Shown here piece after piece: positions 26,632-37,880 of a DNA stretch of 64,000 bases. The translations under genes and the position numbers were made by a program. Below the pieces are notes generated by a model. The model had not been told where the DNA came from. It worked only from the letters and a program-made list of their open reading frames with translations, and made no database searches. Source of the stretch: Penicillus capitatus (Eukaryota; Chlorophyta); contig OZ287708.1 in the NCBI GenBank assembly GCA_965649825.1, positions 558,001 through 622,000 on the forward strand, read 5' to 3'. Position 1 is the stretch's first letter, and each line of letters starts with the position of its first letter.

Positions 26632-26747
26632 CCACAACAGTCCAGCGTACCGTATCTATTCGTTGTGTCCTTTTATGCATTAACGGTGTCATTAGGCAAA
26701 AATGCGGAGGAGTTCAGGTAAGGCTTAGAGTACGGGCATGTGCAGAG
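26632..26747. promoter_or_regulatory. Short divergent promoter (SPS / CHD-like gene)
   Basis: 116 bp separate the minus-strand SPS start from the plus-strand ATG at 26748. No clear TATA box or repeat is visible. Confidence 0.45.
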
Positions 26748-29701
26748 ATGCAACGCGATACGATTGCAGCGAGTCCATCGACAAGCCCTCCGGCCAAAAA
26801 AGCGAAGAAACAAGAGCCGAAAGAGACGAAAAAACGCACACGGAAACAAGTTGTCAAGAAATGACAGGTGTGATGACGACGTGATGTGTGATTTGGCTAT
26901 TCCAGGAGCCATCTCTGTCGAGATTGACAGCGAGACAGCTGACGGTTGCACGACTGGTGTCCTCATACAAGTGCGTCTGCTGTTTAGTGATTGTGTGATG
27001 GCAGAGTGAGATTAGGTATGAGTGTAAGAAGATGCTACAGTCGATAGGGGAGAGGCAGAGACGATGGAAACGTGAATTAGAGACCGAATCTCAGACGCCT
27101 CCGATGCCTTGTACAAAGCCAGAGCCCCTGAACGAACCTACAGCGATCGAGTTTGGCGAACCGTCGCCAGCAGCAACGCCTCAACGCACATCACCCCATG
27201 CTAACACTGTACCGTCCTGTCTCGACAGGAAGCTGCAAAGAAGGTGTGAAGCAGATCGAGGAGGGAATTCCTTGGAAACAGGCAGAACGCGATACGTTAA
27301 GAAAATGGTTCTTGGCTTTTGGATTTGATCGATGGGAGGATGTGCGTCACCTCTTCATAAAGAAACAGTTATTGACGAACTGCTTTCCCTGCCGATCAGG
27401 TAGAGGAGGCCGTGCGGGAGACACAGAAGACAAACCGCCACACACGGGAAGAAATGGAGATGGCCTGTTGGGAATTGCTGGCCGAGGTGGAAGATGGATT
27501 GGATGGAGAAGAGAAGACGTATCTTTCGCACAAGCTCGACGCCGTCCGTCATCGAATGCCGTTCAAAACACCCGGAATCCCTTGGTCCAGAGTCCAGAAG
27601 GTGACAACACATGGTTATTGACAGGCACTGAGTGACATCACCCTTTGATGGTGGTTCAGTTCCAAGCATCTGGAAGGACTTGGATTCGTCGACTGCAGTT
27701 TCTGGACAGTATAGCACAGATCGACAAGCAGTTGGCTGATCCAGAGAAGCGTGCCTTTTTCAAAGAATGCATCAAAGATATCTCGGAGACGTTTCTTCCA
27801 GCGCCATGGTGGAATGCAGAATTGGATCTCCTATTCATTGCAGGCGTCTATGACTGTGGCTACGGAAACCACGAACCCATTCGCCACGATCCGATCTTCT
27901 GCAGGACATACAAGAAATCCTGCATTGAGCTGGGATTGCGAACGGACTCCAAGTTTAAGAAATTCAAGTGCGAGATGGTGATGGATTGGCCAACGACGGA
28001 GCAGCTGAACAGAAGACTGAAGAAAGTGGTGGATACACTGATAAAGGCAGAGAACCATCCAAAGCTTCCACCACCAGGAGAGATCCAGGTGGAATGGAGA
28101 ACGCATGCAGATCGCGGCATCACGCATTTCTGTAGTGGAATCGACAAGAGAAGCTGCGTATGTTGAAGAGTCTGATGACGTTTGGATTGCCTCAAGATTT
28201 CGAATATCCAGACGCCACTCCCCAAACCCAGAACGTAACGGATGCCTATCATCAGCGATGACGCCTCATCATCATGTGCGATGTGTTTGTTAGCGGTTCT
28301 TGGTGGAAATGGGAATGCTTTTGAAGCATGCAGAAATGGGCGGTCTGTGTGTGCTAGACGGCAGGAGTCTTTGTCGGGAATTACTGGAAGAGATGGAGAC
28401 GGTTATGTCTCAGAGAACGATACAAGTGAGCAGAGCAGACAGTGGCATTGACTCCGAGAGAGTGACTGTTTGTTTTCCTGTCAGAGATCTGCTGAGAGCT
28501 CAGATCTACACGAGGAAGGAAAAGGCATCGATGGGAACAGGTGCGTGAGTGCAAGACACTGAGATTACATGGTCTATTGCTGGTTGGTGTTCAAGGACGG
28601 ATGCGTTTGTTTTGGTGCCCTACAGCGCTGTCCATCTCAAAGAACAGCTAGAACTGTTGGGCGTGCTCAAATCACACATGCATCTGCTGAAACATGCAGA
28701 ATTCGTCGAAGCCTTGGGACAGAACTCCAGAGACATCCCTGCTTGGTATCTGCCCCTTCTGTGTGATCATATGCGTGAACGGTCTGTCGCATTTAGGTGG
28801 GCGAATGGCGTGCATGACCATGAGATGTTGATGGGGACATTTTTTCATGGCTTCGGTGCGAGGAATGCCATCTTCTACAGTGCTTCTTTCTCATTCACAC
28901 GTTGTGTCTCTCTTTTTGAGCAAACACAGAAGAGCATCTCTTTCGAAATGATGATGGAGGCCGGTCCGATCGTCGCCGTCGAGCGGTTCTTGCCAATCTG
29001 TGTCATCGGATCATCCTCCCGGACATGTTCTTTCTAGATTGGCGGCTGATCTGCATGTCACCCTCAATCCCGAATGCATTCAAGCAGATGACATTCCGAA
29101 TCCTAGCTGGCTGATGGATAGGTGCAAATTTCTGCATCATATGATGAAGCAACATACACCTAAGGTGAAAACTGGAGTCCGGTGAAGAGAAAGCATGACA
29201 TGTCCTGCACTGTAGATGGAGAGTCATACCCCTGCCAGAATGGCCCAGTTGAGACACCAACCTGAATGGCTGGCGCGTTTGAGCACAACCTCATCTGTCC
29301 TTCGCCCACCATTTGTGCCTCAGACCGCGCCATCGATTTCACCTGTCCTACCTCAGAATCTCACTCTGCGCCCAAATGTCCTTTCTGTCCGTCCTGGACT
29401 TATTGGCGCTTCACAGCCGCATGCACTTCTGATGCTCAATACCTCTCAAGGGCTCCCGGCATCCTTGCAGCAATTCCAGCAGCAACTCAGACCAGGCTTC
29501 GCCCTTGCGGTCCGGCCGTATGTCCCCTTAGCCGTGCAGCCATCTGCGCGTGATCTATCTGCAGGACGTTATTCCCAACCGTCGACCAATGCAGGACAAA
29601 CCATCTTCCACAGTGTCCCCCCACAAATCATTCTGGCGTCACAACAGCCACCGACCTCATTGCCTACCGTGAGATTCCCTCGTCCACCTCCGGCACCTTA
29701 G
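26748..29701 (+). CDS. CHD6-9/Kismet-like C-terminal region protein without an ATPase
   Basis: The start MQRDTIAASPSTSPPAKKAK leads into a Lys-rich nuclear-type segment. A SANT-like part follows (WKQAERDTLRKWFLAFGFDR, spliced over 57 bp to VEEAVRETQ), then LQFLDSIAQIDKQL, ETFLPAPWWNAELDLLFIAG, YDCGYGNHEPIRHDP and DWPTTEQLNRRLKKVVDTLI. These correspond in order to the region after the helicase in CHD6-9 proteins (WW..L..GV...GY..Y..MR.DP, then WP....L..RLRR). A second unit, PAWYLPLLCD...DHEMLMGTFFHGFGA, matches their later SLIDE-like block. The C-terminus is Pro/Gln-rich (SLQQFQQQLRPGF). No chromodomain or SNF2 helicase fits between the divergent promoter and this start. Many short introns; most exon borders are approximate. 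Confidence 0.6.
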
Positions 29702-29795
29702 AGCGACGCAGGAAAGAGCTGTTCTTCTGTTTTATTCATTACATATGGACGATGACAGTTGACGGGCGGCTCTCACGCGCAGTTTAAGTCCTTCT

Positions 29796-30069
29796 CTATT
29801 CTGCCACTTTGTCAAGAACTTCGATCGTCACGATACTGTTCCCTCGTATGACCACCATGCCAATATCAATCTTCATTTTCTCGTCGATGGTATTGTCCAA
29901 CACGATGTTCATGAACTGATCGAAGCCACGCAGGACACCAGTGACGTGGCGGTCTCCATTGAGCTTAACTACAAGACCCGCACGTACCAACACGATTCCG
30001 CACGTAGGCATTACTGCTCAGTTTTCGGTCCATAAAATTCTTGAGCTCTGGCGCCTGAATCTTCGGCAT
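29796..30069 (-). CDS. SNRPG: Small nuclear ribonucleoprotein G (SmG)
   Basis: Two exons, 30069-30015 and 29968-29796, joined by a 46-bp intron. The start MPKIQAPELKNFMDRKLS continues as IKLNGDRHVTGVLRGFDQFM, then IVLDNTIDE and IGMVVIRGNSIVTIEVLDKV. This is the full Sm1 and Sm2 fold of SmG at its usual length (about 75 aa). It forms part of the heptameric Sm ring on spliceosomal snRNAs in the nucleus. Stop TAG-side end at 29796. The neighbour downstream of its promoter is the Mpv17-family gene, 55 bp away on the same strand. Confidence 0.95.
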
Positions 30070-30124
30070 CTTCACTGACGTCGCGCAATCGATCGGCGAC
30101 GTGTTCAATGGCGAAGGTCGATAT

Positions 30125-30826
30125 TTAATGAGTGGAACGAACACGTTTATGGGAAGCGTACGACAGACACGTTGTCCACGCCAGTGCGACGATATTGGCA
30201 AAGAGCACACGCAGATTGGGCGGAATGATCCAAAAATTCACAAGCTGTGCCGGAATCCAGATCTTCCAGTTTAACACAGTCGTCGGCATCCAGTCCTGTT
30301 CCAGTTTTGGCCAGATCTTCTGCACTTGATGCGTCTCTGATACCACAAGAGTCGATAGAATGACGGCGCAGAAGGCAGGGGCAAAGAGAAACTGATCGAA
30401 CAGTAAGGACCCCACGGCGCTGCGAAATCCAGGCGTCACGAAAAATCGCGCCAACATTCCATACCACACATGCAATGTCGGGCCCACCATTAACAATCCC
30501 AAGGCTGTGAACACTGCCAGGCGTTTCCATCGAAAACGCTCGCCCGTTTCGAAGAAGTGTTGAGCGAGGATATCGCCGAGGGCATTGATCACGCCAGATG
30601 TCCACATCTTGGTGATAACGGGTCGCTTGTTGAGTTCGCGTAGATAGGCGCCCCATATGGCGGACCCCCAACCTCTTTGACCCCCACTGTCGTTTGCCGT
30701 CGCTTTAATGCCACCACGGTTGCCGCCGCCATTACCGCTGATGGAATGCGTGCGTTTGTGCAGACGGCGCAGAGGCGTGAGGCGAAAGAGAGGGCAAGAC
30801 AGGAAGGATAAACGCGTCGACCACAT
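30125..30826 (-). CDS. Mpv17/PMP22-family membrane protein
   Basis: An intron-less gene of 233 aa. The leader MWSTRLSFLSCPLFRLTPLR is rich in Arg/Ser and suits an organelle inner membrane. Family blocks: WGAYLRELNKRPVITKMWTS, GDILAQHFFE, MVGPTLHVWYGMLARFF, LFDQFLFAPAFCAVI, LNWKIWIPAQLVNFWIIPPN and ANIVALAWTTCLSY, giving four membrane helices. Mpv17 proteins form channels or support metabolite and nucleotide balance in mitochondria or peroxisomes. The start chosen is the first ATG. Divergent to the ALS subunit gene with 70 bp between start codons. Confidence 0.92.
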   Translation of the reverse strand: MWSTRLSFLSCPLFRLTPLRRLHKRTHSISGNGGGNRGGIKATANDSGGQRGWGSAIWGAYLRELNKRPVITKMWTSGVINALGDILAQHFFETGERFRWKRLAVFTALGLLMVGPTLHVWYGMLARFFVTPGFRSAVGSLLFDQFLFAPAFCAVILSTLVVSETHQVQKIWPKLEQDWMPTTVLNWKIWIPAQLVNFWIIPPNLRVLFANIVALAWTTCLSYASHKRVRSTH

Positions 30827-30896
30827 CGAAGACTGTTTCGCTCGACAACGTGATGCGACCGACGTCAACGACGATGTCGCCGTTATCTAAAAAACA
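30827..30896. promoter_or_regulatory. Short divergent promoter (Mpv17-like / ALS subunit)
   Basis: 70 bp between the start codons of two genes that both encode organelle-targeted proteins. The space is too small for two separate conventional promoters. Confidence 0.5.
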
Positions 30897-32652
30897 ATGT
30901 ATCGACACGTGGGACTGCGAACGTGGCGTCCGGGTCGTGGACGCGTCCTTCGTCGCCCTCGGGGCGAAAACCGAAAAACACTTCGCACGGAGATCGGTGT
31001 CGTGCGGACCGGGCCTGTCCGTCGCGCCCTCCCAAACGTAAAAGGACGGCTTTCTGGGAGAGGAGCTTCTGTCGATGCGACGGTCGGGGAGCAGTATGAC
31101 GTCTACGTCGCTGAGCCTGTTCCGCTGCAAGAAGGCGAATCGAAGCACACGATCTCGGTGTTTGTCGGTGACGAACCGGGTCTCATTAATCGCGTTGCTG
31201 GGGTGTTTGGTCGAAGAGGTCGACTTTAATTGCCTGGTGTGAGGCGACCGACGTGTCTGCATGTAGGGTCCAATATCGAATCGCTCGCGGTGGGACTGAA
31301 CAATGAACGTGCGCTGTTCACCATTGTTGCCAATGGTTCGGCTGCAACGATTGTGAGTGTTGGATGATTGAATATGTGAGATGTTGTGTGAGATGGATGG
31401 ATATAGAACAATTTGACCAAGCAACTATCAAAGCTGGTGAAAGTGCGATACGTGGAAGATATCACGAATTCGAAACGGGTGGATCGGGAGCTGGTGATGC
31501 TCAAAGTTGCTGCTGCGGCCGGGGAACAGCGCACAGAGGTGATGCAGTTCTGTGACATTTTTCGAGCCAGAGTGGTGGACGTTGCCGACGACAAAATCAC
31601 TGTCTCCGTGGTGGGCGATCCAGGAAAAGTGAGAAAACCTCTACTTGTAGAGAAGTGTGATGGATGGATGCTGCTTGCAAACAGATCGCCGCATTCGAAT
31701 CGAGTTTGAGTAAATTCGGCATCTGTGAGTTGGTGCGGACGGGCACCATATCTCTGAAAAGAGGAGAGCATTTGCTCGAACCCCTTCGGAATGACAACAA
31801 ACGCCCAGAGCGCAAGAAAGCGCAGAAAACGACCAAGTGCGTACATGATCTCCATCATAATCGTGTGCCGATCGCAGTGCATGGACTGAAGGACAGAGAA
31901 GGAGAGCAAAGGAAACAGCACGAGTGCCGATGTGTACATTGTCGAAGACGATGTCGGCGGCGTGTGGGAAGTGGAAGACGTGTTGGACAACATGGAGAAA
32001 AAGGAAGCATCTGGATACGAACCCTACACACTCCAGATTGAAGTGGACAACAGTCCCGGTGTGCTGAACCAGGTCTATCGCCAATTCTCTCTGCGTCTCT
32101 GAAGGCATGGTCTATGTCCAGGTGACCGGAATGTTTGCGCGTCGAGGGTACAATGTCCAGAGTCTTGCAGTGGGTCCTAGTGAAGCAGAGGGCCGATCAC
32201 GTATCTGCATGGTCGTGCCTGGAGATGTCGACTCGATCAACAAGCTCGTCAAACAGCTCTACAGACTGGTGAATGTACAGAACATTACGAACATGACGAA
32301 ACTGCCCTTCGTTGCACGGGAGCTCATGATGATCAAGGTGTGTGGATCCACCATCGTGCTGTCTCCTCAGATCCTAGGCGAGTGGATGTCTCTGCAGGTT
32401 CGGTGCTCTTCTGACAAGAGAACGGAATTGGAGACGCTGGTGACGATCTTCAGGGGTACATTCTGTGACATTTCCTTCACCACCGTGACAGTTCAGATGC
32501 AAGGGAAGCCTAAAAAGCTTCGAGCCTTTCTCGACATGGTTGAGCCTTATGGCATTTTGGAAGTTGCCCGAACGGGCTGCATCGCTCTGACACGCGAGTC
32601 AAACGTCAGTTCAGACACACTGAAATATGTCCAACGGTCGAAAATCTTTTAA
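30897..32652 (+). CDS. Acetolactate synthase regulatory (small) subunit, two-repeat plant type
   Basis: The N-terminal 60 residues (MYRHVGLRTWRPGRGRVLRR and on) are very basic, as in a plastid transit peptide. Repeat 1: HTISVFVGDEPGLINRVAGV, RRG spliced to SNIESLAVGL, VRYVEDITN, CDIFRARVVDVADDKITVSV, GDPGK and KFGICELVRTGTISLKR. Repeat 2: ADVYIVEDD, LQIEVDNSPGVLNQ spliced to VTGMFARRGYNVQSLAVGPS, RICMVVPGDVDSINKLVKQL and MVEPYGILEVARTGCIALTR. Each repeat has an ACT domain and an ALS-type C-terminal half. The protein activates ALS and lets valine, leucine or isoleucine inhibit it. Duplication of the unit is typical of green plants and algae; bacterial and fungal forms have one unit. About five introns of 48-57 bp. 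Stop TAA. Confidence 0.93.
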
Positions 32653-32715
32653 ATGGTGATGGTCTCATGATGCGCGATCGACAGCCATTGAGTTCAGTCC
32701 TTGTCTACTGTCGCC

Positions 32716-33177
32716 ATGAGCGAAGCGTTGTTCGAAAATGCCCAAGCGATTCTGACAGGATGCGATACGGCAATGTCACAATGATGGCCAGAAGAGGACC
32801 GCCAGTGGCGCGAGGACCTCGACTGGCGAAAGCGAGAGGAGAAGAAGATGGAAAGCGACTATGAATGCATGTAGAGCATCTCTCACACTCTCTTGCATTA
32901 TGATGAGGTATACACAGGGCAACAAAGAAACGCTGGAGGGCTCAGAACGTCGAACAACGCGCGTTGGACAACGCCCGGCTGATGTGGACCGTTCGGTGGA
33001 GAAGAATCGACGCGCCGTGGACATTTAAATACCTCTTTGCAGCGTTTCGCCATCATCAGCGCCACCGTTATGGTTCCTCCTCCTACTCCGCCGACCTTCT
33101 GGCACATGCTAACTTACGGCAGAATCGATCTCGGATCCGAGATAGAATCTGAGAAGGAAAAGCGGCCGCGATGCTGA
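32716..33177 (+). CDS. Small unknown protein with an in-frame TGA at codon 23
   Basis: Exons 32716-32870, 32918-32990 and 33043-33177 keep one frame, with introns of 47 and 52 bp. The first 22 codons (MSEALFENAQAILTGCDTAM...) end in TGA at 32782-32784. The same frame then continues WPEEDRQWREDLDWRKREEK, ATKKRWRAQNVEQRALDNAR and RFAIISATVMVPPPTPPTFW to a TGA stop. The part after the TGA is coherent: a charged helix, a possible short membrane or Pro-rich segment and a charged tail. I found no GT-AG pair that removes the TGA, no downstream ATG before the Trp-rich part and no convincing SECIS in the next 300 nt. It could be a readthrough or Sec codon, a recent nonsense mutation, or a missed exon. 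The family is not recognised. Confidence 0.45.
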
Positions 33178-33660
33178 GAGGAGGTAAAATGCGAGGATGG
33201 GTGCTGGTCAAATTCGAGGTCATTCGTCTCCTGTTTTCCCTGCTTTTGCAATCGTTGTTTTGCCAAGGCGATAGTATTGACGCTGCGCTCGGCGCGAAGA
33301 CCCCAGACGCTGGGTTTTACATCATGAAATGTCTGAAGATCGTCGAATTCCAGACACACGGAGCGGTCGATGTCTTCTTGGCATCGCCCAGCCGGCGATG
33401 CATGTAGCCTGTTCATTCTGTCGATCTTCCTTTTCGTTCGCTGCGATCGAAGCGCGATAGGCTGCAAAAACGTTTTTACTGATGCTGAATGCACATCATG
33501 TCGGCGAACGAACATGGAGAAAATTACATCTATTGTGATATTTAAGCCACTGTTGGTTCGTGCGTTTCGTTCGTTCTTTCTTCTGACTGCGAACTGCGTT
33601 TTCTGCGAACTCGCGAACTCGCCAACTGCGACCTTGCGCACGTTTTCCTGTCTTCCGCCG
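33178..33660. other. Intergenic, no gene seen
   Basis: About 480 bp between the small unknown gene and the start of the repeat-protein gene. Scattered frames on both strands lack domain character. It probably holds the promoter of the repeat-protein gene. Confidence 0.35.
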
Positions 33661-36600
33661 ATGAATCGTAACGATTCAGCAGGTAAACGAAAATGTTCAC
33701 CTCGGGGGGACAGCATTCAGCCGACGAACCGCCGTCGACGCAACCCAATCGAGATGCCGCCAGTGCTGCATCGGCGACCCCCCCCCCCACTACCTGGCGC
33801 CGAGATCCCTGTCCTCTACTGCACCTGCCGTGACTCGGCCTCATCAGATCGCTGCAACACTTACGGGGAATTCTGCAGTCAATCAAAGCAGGAAGAGATC
33901 GAGAAACGATGCTTTGGCATCGAATTCCGATACGATTCTTTGTGGAGGAAACGAGGGAACTGAGGATCGTCGCGTGGCACCGAGATCCCTGTCCTTGTCT
34001 GCACCTACCGTGTCATCTAACGCAGAAGGACAGCCGCCAGCACCAGGAGATGATATCGAATGCCCAAACTCTGCTCCAGAAGTAGCTCCTTCTCAGTCTG
34101 CACCTACCGTGTCCACCGACGCAGAAGAGAAGTCACCAGCACCAGGAGACGATGTCCAATGCCCGAGCTCTGCTCCAGAAGTGGCTGTCGAGCCTTCATC
34201 TGTCTTACCGACTGATCTGGAGCAACAACAAACAGTAGATGTCGAAGATCACAATCCAAGCCCTAGCGAAGGCCTCGCTGTCGAGCCTTCATCTCTCTCA
34301 TCGACTGATCTGGAGCAACAACAAACATTAGATGTCGAAGATCTTAATCCAAGCCCTAGCGAAGGCCTCGCTGTCGAGCCTTCATCTGTCTCATCGACTG
34401 ATCTGGAGCAACAACAAACATTAGATGCAAGCCCTAGCGAATGCCTCGCTGTCGAGCCTTCATCTGTTTCATCGACTGATCTGGAGCAACAACAAACATT
34501 AGATGCAAGCCCTAGCGAAGGCCTCGCTGTCGAGCCTTCATCTGTCTCATCGACTGATCTGGAGCAACAACAAACATTAGATGCAAGCCCTAGCGAAGGC
34601 CTCGCTGTCGAGCCTTCATCTGTCTCATCGACTGATCTGGAGCAACAACAAACATTAGATGTCGAAGATCTCAATCCAAGCCCTAGCGAAGGCCTCGCTG
34701 TCGAGCCTTCATCTGTCTCATCGACTGATCTGGAGCAACAACAAACAGTAGATGTCGAAGATCTCAATCCAAGCCCTAGCGAAGGCCTCGCTGTCGAGCC
34801 TTCATCTGTCTCATCGACTGATCTGGAGCAACAACAAACATTAGATGCAAGCCCTAGCGAAGGCCTCGCTGTCGAGCCTTCATCTGTCTCATCGACTGAT
34901 CTGGAGCAACAACAAACAGTAGATGTCGAAGATCACAATCCAAGCCCTAGCGAAGGCCTCGCTGTCGAGCCTTCATCTGTCTCATCGACTGATCTGGAGC
35001 AACAACAAACATTAGATGTCGAAGATCTCAATCCAAGCCCTAGCGAAGGCCTCGCTGTCGAGCCTTCATCTCTCTCATCGACTGATCTGGAGCAACAACA
35101 AACATTAGATGTCGAAGATCTCAATCCAAGCCCTAGCGAAGGCCTCGCTGTCGAGCCTTCATCTGTCTCATCGACTGATCTAGAGCAAAACAACACCACA
35201 GATGACATCAACAAATCAAGTCGTAGTGAAAAACACATTCTGGAGTCTCCAAGCATCCCGCAGAAGGACACAGAGGAACAGGCTGCAGATGGAGAAGGTT
35301 ATGCCTGCCCAGGTCTTAACGATGTACACATGCTGGAGGCTTGTCCAGCTACAGTAACCGAAGGAGATGAGCATCAGCAGCAGCCAGTGTGGACTGGAGA
35401 TGTTCACTGTCAGATGCCCAGAGTGCAGCTGCCGACCGAGCCGATGCCGGCCGACTCAGTCAATGAGCAGCAGCAGGAGGAGGAGACTGGAGATGTCCCC
35501 TGCCCGGTGCCCAGAATCCACCTAACGACAGAGCCACGTCCATCAGCCGATGTGCAGCAGCAGGAGACTAGAGATGTCCACTGTCCGACCGAGCTGATGC
35601 CAACAGCCAACGAGCAGCATCAGCATCATCAGCTAGGGACTGGATTTGTCCCCCGTCCGATGCCCAGTGTCGACTTGCCGACCGAGCCTAGGCCTTCAGC
35701 CAATGAGCAGCAGCAGCAGGAGACTAGAGATGTCCCCTGCCCGGTGCCCAGAGTCCACCTACCGACAGAGCCGATGCCATCATCCCATGAGCATCAGCAG
35801 CAGCCACTGTGGACTAGAGATGTCCCCTACCCGGTGCCCAGAGTCCACTCGCCGACAGAGCCGACTCCGATTGACTATATGGAGGTGGATGAGCAGCCAG
35901 TGAGGACTGGAGATGTCAACCGTCAGATGCCTAGTGTCGACTTGCCAACGGAGCCGACGCCTTCAGCCAATGAGCATCATCAGCATCAGCTGGGGACTGG
36001 AGATGTTAACCGTCCGATGCCAAGAGTCCACCAGCCGACAGAGCCGACGCCTTTAGCCGATGAGCAGCAGCAGGGGACTAGAGATGTCCACTGTCCGACC
36101 GAGCCGAGGCCTTCAGCCAATGAGCATCAGCATCAGCATCAGCATCAGCATCAGCATCACCAGCTGGGGACTGGATTTGTCCCCCGTCCGATGCCCAGTG
36201 TCGACTTGCCGACCGAGCCTAGGCCTTCAGCCAATGAGCAACAGCAGCTGAAAACTGGAGATGTCGACTGTCAGATGCCCAGAGTCGACTTGCCAACCAA
36301 GCCGACTGACTCAGCCAATAAGCAGCATCAGCATCAGCATCAGCTGGGGACTGGAGATGTTCACCGTCAGATGCCCAGAGTGCAGTTGCCGACTGAGCCG
36401 ATTCCGACCGACTCAATGGAGGTAGATGAGCAGCCATTGGGGACTGGAGATGTCCACCGTCAGATGCCTAGTGTCGACTTGCCAACGGAGCCGACGCCTT
36501 CAGCCAATGAGCAGCAGCATCAGCATCAGCTGGGGACTGGAGATGTCTCCCGCCCGGATCCTAGAGTCCACTTGCCGCGCGAGCCCAGACCTTCAGCCAA

Positions 36601-36856
36601 CGAGCAGCATCAGCATCATCAGCTAGGGACTGGAGATGTCCACTGTCCGACCGAGCCGACGCCAACAGCCAACGAGCAGCATCAGCAGCATCAGCTGGGG
36701 ACTGGATTTGTCCCCCGCCCGGAGCCCAGAGTCGACTCGCCGACCTACTCAATGGAGGTGGATGAGCAGCCATTGAGGACTGGAGATGTCCACCGTCAGA
36801 TGCCCAGAGTCGACTTGCCAACCGAGCCGACGCCTTCAGCCAATGAGCATCATTAG
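33661..36856 (+). CDS. Long low-complexity tandem-repeat protein, first part, up to an in-frame TAG
   Basis: The ATG at 33661 opens a 22-nt exon (MNRNDSA). A 31-bp intron (33683-33713) joins it to a frame open to the TAG at 36854-36856. The N-terminus (AFSRRTAVDATQ, then SRKRSRNDA) is basic, followed by two degenerate SAPTVS...CPNSAPEV units. Next come 12 acidic repeats of the form EGLAVEPSSVSSTDLEQQQ of 26 or 31 residues. Then come about 20 Pro/Gln/His-rich units with the core GDVHRQMPRVDLPTEPTPSA and NEQQ/HQHQ tracts. No catalytic domain, signal peptide or membrane segment is visible. Function unknown; the composition would suit a disordered scaffold, wall or nuclear protein. Codon use is uniform across copies, so the repeats are young at DNA level. 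Confidence 0.6.
34177..35190 (+). repeat. Minisatellite-like coding repeat, 12 units of 78 or 93 bp
   Basis: Twelve near-identical units encode EGLAVEPSSVSSTDLEQQQ followed by either TLDASPS (78-bp form) or TLDVEDLNPSPS (93-bp form). The two forms are interspersed, which suggests unequal exchange or gene conversion. The last unit decays into LEQNNTTDD. Confidence 0.9.
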
Positions 36857-37880
36857 CATCAGCATCACCAGCTGGGGACTGGATTTGTCCCCCGTCCGAT
36901 GCCCAGTGTCGACTTGCCGACCGAGCCTAAGCCTTCAGCCAATGAGCAACAGCAGCTGAAAACTGGAGATGTCCACTGTCAGATGCCCAGAGTCGACTTG
37001 CCAACCAAGCCGACTGACTCAGCCGATGAGCAGCAGCAGCAGCAGGGGACTGGAGATGTCCACCGTCAGATGCCCAGAGTGCAGTTGCCGACTGAGCCGA
37101 TTCCGACCGACTCAATGGAGGTAGATGAGCAGCCATTGAGGACTGGAGATGTCCACCGTCAGATGCCCAGAGTCGACTTGCCAACGGAGCCGACGCCTTC
37201 AGCCAATGAGCATCATCAGCATCAGCTAGGGACTGGATTTGTCCACCGCCCGGAGCCCAGGGTCGACTCGCCGACAGAGCCCTCGCCGACCCACTCAATG
37301 GAGGTGGATGAGCAGTCATTGGGGACTGGATTTGTCCCCCGTCCGATGCCCAGAGTCGACTTGCCAACCAAGCCGACTGACTCAGCCGATGAGCAGCATC
37401 AGCACAAGCTGAGGACTGGAGATGTCCACTGTCCGACCGAGCCGACGCCAACAGCCAACGAGCAGCATCAGCAGCATCAGCTGGGGACTGGATTTGTCCC
37501 CCGCCCGGAGCCCAGAGTCGACTCGCCGACCTACTCAATGGAGGTGGATGAGCAGCCATTGAGGACTGGAGATGTCCACCGTCAGATGCCCAGAGTCGAC
37601 TTGCCAACCGAGCCGACTGACTCAGCCGATGAGCAGCATCAGCAGCTAGGGACTGGACATGTAGAGCGTCCGGTGCCCAGAGTCCACCTGCCAACCGAGC
37701 CCAGACCTTCAGCCAACGAGCAGCAGCAGCAGCAGCTGGGGACTGGATTTGTTCACCGTCCGGTGCCCAGACCTTCAGCCGACGAACATCATCATCAGCT
37801 GGGGACTGGACATGTCCACCGTCCGGTGCCCAGCGTCCACCTGCCAACCGAGCCCAGACCTTTAGCCAACGAGCAGCAGC
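35380..37880 (+). repeat. Pro/Gln/His-rich coding repeat array
   Basis: Roughly thirty imperfect units of about 66-110 bp encode variants of TGDVHRQMPRVDLPTEPTPS plus ANEQ/HQ runs (CAG/CAT tracts). Several larger blocks are repeated as a whole: the stretch near 36140-36420 reappears near 36860-37120, and 36620-36840 near 37420-37620. This is evidence of recent segmental duplication inside the gene. Confidence 0.85.

Noticed and set aside
33169-33420. Possible SECIS for the small TGA-containing gene (ATGA near 33324 with a 6-bp helix)
   Set aside because: The 3' GA partner of the quartet is missing and no lower helix forms.
33778-33788. Run of eleven C at the start of the repeat-protein gene, looking like a frameshift site
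   Set aside because: A 31-bp GT-AG intron (33683-33713) puts the upstream ATG exon directly in the correct frame, so no shift is needed.
34249-35271. Long minus-strand open frames with a repeated Cys-Cys-Cys-Ser pattern
   Set aside because: They are antisense shadows of the CAACAACAAACA coding repeat on the plus strand.
34177-37880. Regular repeats that could suggest a CRISPR-like or satellite array
   Set aside because: The units are in-frame coding, have no unique spacers, and the genome is eukaryotic.
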